Shown here: in pieces, positions 59,111-64,000 of the stretch
How the letters are laid out: each line of letters begins with the position of its first letter
Numbering within the stretch: position 1 is the stretch's first letter
Assembly: GCA_946800325.1 (NCBI GenBank)
Contig: OX326960.1
Coordinates: 53,962,855 to 54,026,854 of the forward strand
Direction: 5' to 3'
DNA: 64,000 bases
Source of the DNA: Luzula sylvatica
Lineage: Eukaryota > Streptophyta > Magnoliopsida > Poales > Juncaceae
Translations under genes and position numbers: made by a program
The notes under the pieces: model-generated
What the model saw: only the letters and a program-made list of their open reading frames with translations
Database searches by the model: none
Told to the model about the DNA's origin: nothing

Positions 59111-59395
59111 TAGAACATATTTCCACGACAAAAATAGATTTCTACACTGGATTGAACAAAAATAAACTAGCAAAAAAAAAATGATACCTTCAAATAAAAA
59201 TATGAAATCGAAGTAGACTCATCCGTATTCTTCAGTTGCCATATTCAAATCGAGGAAGAAAAAGATTCGAGGTCGAGAGCTTGGTGAGGATTGAGGGCAT
59301 CTGCGAGGGAGAGATGAGGGCGGGAGAGAGGGGAGATGAGGGCGCGAGAGGGGAAAGTTTGCTAAGTGCTGTGGGAGGGGGATAATAAAGAGGCA

Positions 59396-59768
59396 GTTAT
59401 TGGGGCGGTGAGAAGTTGGGGCGGGCCGACCCTAATTCTATTGGGGCGGTCAGGGGGTTGGGGCGGGCCGACCCTAATGCTATTGGGGCGGTCAGGGGGT
59501 TGGGGCGGGCCGACCCTAATGCTATTGGGGCGGTCAGCAAGGTTGGGGCGGGCGGACCCTGCAGTTAGGGGCGGGCCGACCCAAAAAAAGGACGACCCAA
59601 CAGCGTTACAGGGACGGTCGTGGAAGACCCAATAATTATTGGGGCGGGCTGACCCAACATTTTGAACTATAGGGGCGGGCTGACCCTGTTCTAACCGACC
59701 CAAAAGCGTTATTGGGACGGCCCGACCCAATAAAGAGCACATTTTAGGGGCGGCCCGACCCTAAAAAT
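59396..59768. repeat. CACTA 3' subterminal GGGGCGGGCCGACCC repeats
   Basis: About a dozen GC-rich units. Several form GGTTGGGGCGGGCCGACCC with a period of about 38-40 bp. Confidence 0.85.
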
Positions 59769-60045
59769 CAGATGTGTTGTAGTGTCAACAAAATGTATAT
59801 TATGTAGATTTGATCATCTATATATATGTAGAATTTTATTTGCATAAAACGTAAGCCGAGCTTACGATTTTAGTGAGGGTCTTCATGAGGCTCTCTATAT
59901 GTCTGATTTGAATTTGTCTAAAACGTAAGCTGGGACTTGCGATTTTAGAAAGAGTCTATGTGAGACTCTATTGAGGGAAAGGCGTAGCTAACTTGATGTA
60001 GTGCAAAGTCCCGACCCATGAGGGGTCTGGCTGTGGCGCATGGAT

Positions 60046-61055
60046 TGTTGGGGAATATCCCCAGCCCCGGGCCCGCGCAGCGGATATGTAGGCCCGGTCC
60101 GGTTCCCCGATTCCCGAGATCACGCCACGACTTCGAGGGTACGATGCAAATAGAAGGTTAGATCTTTACCGGTGCAAAATTGATTGCACACGAAGGGTTG
60201 ATCGCTGCCTTCTTTCTCCTGTCACGTTGGTGACAATACGCGCGTCCCACACCACGCGTCTTTCACCGCTCGTTGACTTCGCCGATTCGCTTGATTTCGT
60301 CTCCGACTCAATCTACTCGTCCGAATCGATCACAATCGTGAGAGCCTCAGTTGTTGCTCCTCTACGTGTATCCACTTTGAATCGCAAGACGTCGGTCACG
60401 GATGCACCTGCCTAGACGATGCACCGGTGAACTTGCTTAATCGAATTGATTCTCTAAACCGTAAAACACCTTTTCACGGTTTCTCTCTTTTACACCTTTT
60501 CACTCTCTAGAAATTTGTCTCACAATTTTCTGGATAATTCTGAATGAATTACTTCTGAATTCCTTAGTGAAGATGAGAGAGAAAATCCTATTTATATACA
60601 ATAGGATCAGGATTAGCCAAAAGGCATGTATATCCAATATACACCCTCTCACACAGAAAACTGCATGAACCTGGTCAGTATTCTGTCCAGACGAAATTGA
60701 TAAATTTCTCTGACAGACCATCAACCAACACGAAAGTTGTAGATAATCTCATTATCTACTCGACCCAATTTGGCCCAGCCCAATTGGAGTTCGTATGCAA
60801 AAGTTATGACTGTTTTACTAACTGTATGTCATACTGTTGCACCCTTTCGGTATTTCACAGAAACGACACTTATACTTCGTTCATATGAAATATATTTCTA
60901 CATGAAGGTTATAGATAATCTAATTATCTATCTTACCCAATTTGAACCATTCAAATCGGATTTTCCTACTGAAAGATATGGCTACGAATGTACGACTACA
61001 TTCGTTTATCCTTGTGTACACTTTTACGGTTGATCCCGAAACTGTATTTCCTTCA
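60046..61055 (-). mobile_element. Copia solo LTR, same family as 46007-54373
   Basis: Minus-strand LTR, start TGAAGGAAATACAG at 61055, end CCCCAACA at 60046, target duplication TGGAT (60041-60045 and 61056-61060). It is clearly more diverged from the 46007 LTR than that element's two LTRs are from each other. It is nested in the gypsy-like LTR. Confidence 0.93.
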
Positions 61056-61652
61056 TGGATATCCAGTCGTCGGGTGGATGTGTTCCCCTTTTGTTATGTT
61101 CCAGCCCTAGTGTGATTCGCTATCAGCTCGGGTTGGCACTTCAGTCGAGAGTTATTAGCGCCCTCACCCCGGTAAAGTATAATTAATATGTATATGATTA
61201 TGTATGAAGGTAACTGATTTTGATTTCGAAAAGACGGGGAAAATATTTTGAGAAGTATTTATATACTTATATGATTTCAGAACATGAATTATGATTATGA
61301 TTATTTTCGAGCGAGGTTTTTGACTATCCATGTATGAGGTCGATCTTAATAAACTAGGCTCAAAACTCACTCACTTAGTCACTTCCGTGACTAACCATTT
61401 TATTTGAATGTTTTGAGTCTAGGTATGGTGGACAGATCATTCGGGGCAGCGGGTATCTAGAGTGTGAGTACGATGGTTTCGTTTTCATCGCGGAACCTCA
61501 ATGTTGTGTATATTAGTGTACTTCCGTTTCTGGCCAGCGAGCCTTTTGTTGCTGCGACATCTTGTTTAGTTTTGTGTTTGTTCATGTCGCGTATGTGTTT
61601 ATATGCTTCCGCTAGGTTTCCTTATGTTTGTTTGTATATGTTATGGTGATCC

Positions 61653-61657
<5 letters not shown>

Positions 61658-61727
<70 letters not shown>

Positions 61728-61798
61728 CGCGCGTGTGTGTGTGTGTGATTGTGTGTGTGTGTGTGCGCGTGTGTGTGTGATTGTGTGTGTGTGTGTGT
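61658..61798. repeat. (GT)n microsatellite
   Basis: GT repeats with CG and AT interruptions inside the gypsy-like LTR. Long Cys-Val and His-Thr frames here are artefacts. Confidence 0.97.
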
Positions 61799-62364
61799 CG
61801 TTGTTTTCGAGTTGTGGAATTTTTGTTTTTGTGATATTATCATATAAGAGCCTGTGGTATATGAGTTGTATACTGGCGGGTTGCCGCACCCCTTCCTTTA
61901 TTATTTTTGGGGTGTGACACCGACTGCATGCCATCGTTGGTGCATGCGGCAGTTTGCCGCAAATTTAGTTACTCATTTGGGGGGAACACATGTTCCTTTA
62001 TTTGAAAGATTATGTAAACAGAAAACACAGGTCGAGTACGATAAAATCATGGAAATTCTTGCTGCGCGTTGCCAGGATGTTGTGCGTTGGTTGCAAAGTC
62101 ATAACCGTACGAAATGGGCTCTTGCTTTCGAGGGGAGGGTGATCGGTGGGGAACTTACCATCAACCATGCCGAGGTAATTTGTGTTCAAAGGTGTCTCAA
62201 GCTTGTCGGTTACCGTAATTGTGGAGATGGTTTTTTACAAGTGCAATTCGTATTTTGTGAAGCATCGAGAATCGGCATCTCTCTTACAAATGCAAGCCAA
62301 GGTATTCGTGACTTCGGTGCTCGATAAGTTGGAAAGGAGAATTATCAAATCGCTTACACATACG

Positions 62365-62879
62365 TAGGGGTGGGCTAATGGTTCGGTTTATTTGGGAACC
62401 GAACCGAACCGAACCGATCGAATTCGGTTTAATCGGTTCGGTTTTTCGGTTTATTCGGTTCGGTTCGGTTCAAAAATTGATATTATTCGGTTTATTCAGT
62501 TCGGTTCGGTCTTGATATTTCTAAAACCGATTAAACCGAACCGACCGAATTAGTATTGTTTTTCATGTTTTTATTATGTTTATTTTATAAAATTAATATT
62601 TTATACTTTAAAATTATAAATAATATAATTATATTTTATATAATTTGTTTTTTATATATTTTTTGCTAAATAAATTTTGAATTGTATCATTATAAACCTT
62701 CTTATTCGGTTCAACCGAACAAACCGATTAAGAAATTCGGTTTAATCGGTTCGGTTTTAAATCGGTTCAAGTTTTATTCGGTTCGGTTCGGTTTGAATCT
62801 AGTCCGGTTCGGTTTAATTCGGTTTGGTCTTAATCAGTTCGGTTCGGTTTGGTTCGGTTCAACCGAATGCCCACCCCTA
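62365..62879. mobile_element. hAT MITE with GGTTCGG repeats
   Basis: Inverted ends TAGGGGTGGGC (both sides) and an 8-bp target duplication CACATACG (62357-62364) versus CACATACA (62880-62887). Subterminal arrays of TTCGGTTCGG and CCGAACCGAACC. It interrupts the C-terminal part of the MuDR-like gene. Confidence 0.92.
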
Positions 62880-63370
62880 CACATACAGTATTTTTATTTT
62901 ATTAAATTATTTTTTATTATTAATTAATTCGTACATTTTGTTAAGTATTAATACTTTTGCAAAAATCAAACGGGTGACAGTTTTCAATCATGAAGAAAGA
63001 ATATATCAAGTGGACACTGCACGAACTCGAATAAGCGATGATACTTCGAGATGCGAGGACAAGTTCATTGTGAATTTCAACAATGGTCACTGCACATGTC
63101 GTAAACCGATATTGTTTCTTTTTTAATGCTCCCACATCATAGCCGTTTGTTCCAGGGTACATGTCATTTTTGATACTTTCTTATATCTCCAACGCACCGA
63201 GTGCAAAATTTAGTACAAACCTGCGTTCCCTTATTTTTTCCTATCCAAGAACAATATATATGGCCACAAATCCACGAACCAACTATTATTTCCGGAGACA
63301 AACTATTTAGGAAAAATGTTACGGAAAAAACAAAACATGGGAAAAGGCAAACCAAGAAACGTCCTAGTGG

Positions 63371-64000
63371 AATGGTGACGGCCCCAAATTTAGCCGTTGT
63401 GTTTATCTTTAGGGTTGGTCAATAATAAATTTTTAAAAAAGACCACACTTGAATAAAAGCAAGTACGGGATTGTACCACCGGGAGATTAGTTGCGTCCGA
63501 AAACACCACACTTGTTTAATCCAAAATTTCGAAATATAAACTCATAAAAATCAAATAAGGCAGTGAGTGTTCCGTTCGAACGCAATATATTTCCGCTCGA
63601 ACGGAAGAAGTTTTGTCTTTAGTTTGATTTTGGGACTTGACGGAAGAAGCTTTGTCTTAGCTTGAATTTATGACTCGTGTGGTTCCGTTCGAACGTATTA
63701 TGTTTCCGTTGGAACGGAAGAAGTTTTGTAAATTTTCTTAAGTAGTGAATTAAATTGTTTCAACTTTGGAAATTTCTTAACAAATAAACTAAAAGATCAA
63801 ATTAAAAATCTACTAAAAATGAGTTCAAGAAAGGTCTTTGATAAACATGTTCATATTTTTGGTTGAATTTTTAGAGATCTAAATTAATTAATTTTGAATT
63901 CAACAAAAAAGGTTCATAAATTAGGTCAAATTTGAGGTTCAAACTTAAAAATGTATAAGTAAATCCTCGAAAAATAGGGAAAATGATGATTAACTTAGAT
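63371..64000. other. Downstream flank with TTCGAA palindromes
   Basis: Three or four TCCGTTCGAACGNA-type units at 63571-63711, each followed by GAAGAAGTTTTGT or similar. It probably belongs to an LTR or other repeat; its limits were not established. No gene. Confidence 0.5.

Larger units (their letters stand above)
56574..59784. mobile_element. Non-autonomous CACTA transposon with GGGGCGG repeats
   Basis: Ends CACTACAACATACCTGG and, complemented, CACTACAACACATCTG, with the 3-bp target duplication TCA (56571-56573 and 59785-59787). Subterminal units GGGGCGGGCCGACCCTAAT are dense on both sides. Internally there are (TA)n, (GA)n and a tandem repeat of about 200 bp at 58535-59110. No transposase. 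Confidence 0.93.
55841..61919 (+). mobile_element. Gypsy-like solo LTR carrying two nested elements
   Basis: Starts TGTAATAAATAT, ends TTTTTGGGGTGTGACA, target duplication CCGAC (55836-55840 and 61920-61924). Removing the insert restores the reading frame of the MuDR-like gene exactly (GWGEP then TACHRWCM). Net length without nested elements is about 1.85 kb. The GGGTGTGACA end recalls Ty3/gypsy chromovirus LTRs, but no coding region proves the lineage. It contains the CACTA at 56574 and the copia solo LTR at 60046. Confidence 0.75.
43852..63370 (+). pseudogene. MuDR-like (MULE) transposase gene, split by five insertion sites
   Basis: Pieces in order: 43852-44086, 45684-45792, 54763-55840, 61925-62356 and 62888-63370. 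N-terminal region: MDVTICLYYGG and, after the first insertion, HIIELYIEP. MuDR DNA-binding region: LFVGQTFVAKEKLVRAI. Core: KFNYTISYRKAWHAKQKAI, then GMLWAFGQSIRGF, IISDKHIGILNAMN, HRWCMRQFAANL and TKWALAFEG with NHAE. SWIM zinc finger: CTCRK. Then WPQIHEPTII near the end. The first catalytic Asp region is degraded (NFNSERY), and there are several stops and frameshifts, so it is inactive. The gene encoded a nuclear cut-and-paste transposase. No terminal inverted repeats were identified. Each interruption has its own target duplication. Confidence 0.85.

Noticed and set aside
59362..59742. Minus-strand Pro/Arg-rich frame with RPNSIRVGPPQ repeats
   Set aside because: It is a translation of the CACTA subterminal repeats.
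61603..61934. Open frames of alternating Cys-Val and His-Thr
   Set aside because: They are translations of the (GT)n microsatellite.
62888..62945. 58-bp GT...AG intron in the MuDR-like gene
   Set aside because: Shorter than usual plant introns and adjacent to a MITE insertion; it could equally be insertion debris.

Overview
The window looks like gene-poor, AT-rich nuclear DNA from a eudicot plant. The evidence is one intact gene of the plant-specific DUF868 family, plant L1-type LINEs, a plant MuDR-type transposase relic, Ty1/copia and gypsy-type LTRs primed by initiator tRNA-Met, CACTA, hAT and MITE elements, and long microsatellites. I cannot name the species. No ribosomal RNA or CRISPR was seen; tRNA genes were not searched systematically.

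Layout. 1-3.3 kb: a MITE end, an RNase H-like relic and a truncated inverted LTR carrying an array of short palindromes. 3.34-9.2 kb: a TA-flanked element with about 47 bp inverted ends, interrupted by a very young 2.9 kb LTR element (5702-8647) that encodes a single 333-aa Cys-rich protein. 9.4-11.6 kb: a second palindrome-array LTR and a TA-flanked MITE. 12.48-14.64 kb: a non-autonomous CACTA. 17.9-19.1 kb: a large AT-rich MITE. 20.4-21.4 kb: the DUF868 gene, the only convincing host gene. 23.4-24.4 kb: a hAT MITE filled with trinucleotide repeats. 24.5-33.5 kb: a full-length but decayed LINE with a second, 5'-truncated LINE inserted in its 5' leader on the opposite strand. 35-40 kb: two SINE-like copies, several hAT MITEs and a LINE tail. 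41.6-43.7 kb: decayed copia-type LTR pieces inside a GGGTATA-rich minisatellite.

43.85-63.4 kb is a single decayed MuDR-like transposase gene split by layered insertions. Nearly every layer has a recognisable target-site duplication: a palindrome-array solo LTR (GGAAT), a hAT MITE (AGTAGTAG) containing a complete copia element (GCGCG), a gypsy-like solo LTR (CCGAC) containing a CACTA (TCA) and a copia solo LTR (TGGAT), and a second hAT MITE (CACATAC).

The most unusual signals are: (1) the one-ORF LTR element with almost identical LTRs; (2) LTRs packed with 19-24 copies of TCCGTT-NN-AACGGA-like palindromes, whose variable base falls on the free position of the plant MYB core CNGTTR; (3) copia LTRs and leader carrying a repeated hairpin module whose arms change in compensating pairs. 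The genes here do not form a pathway. The organisation is a stratigraphy of mobile elements around one ordinary gene.
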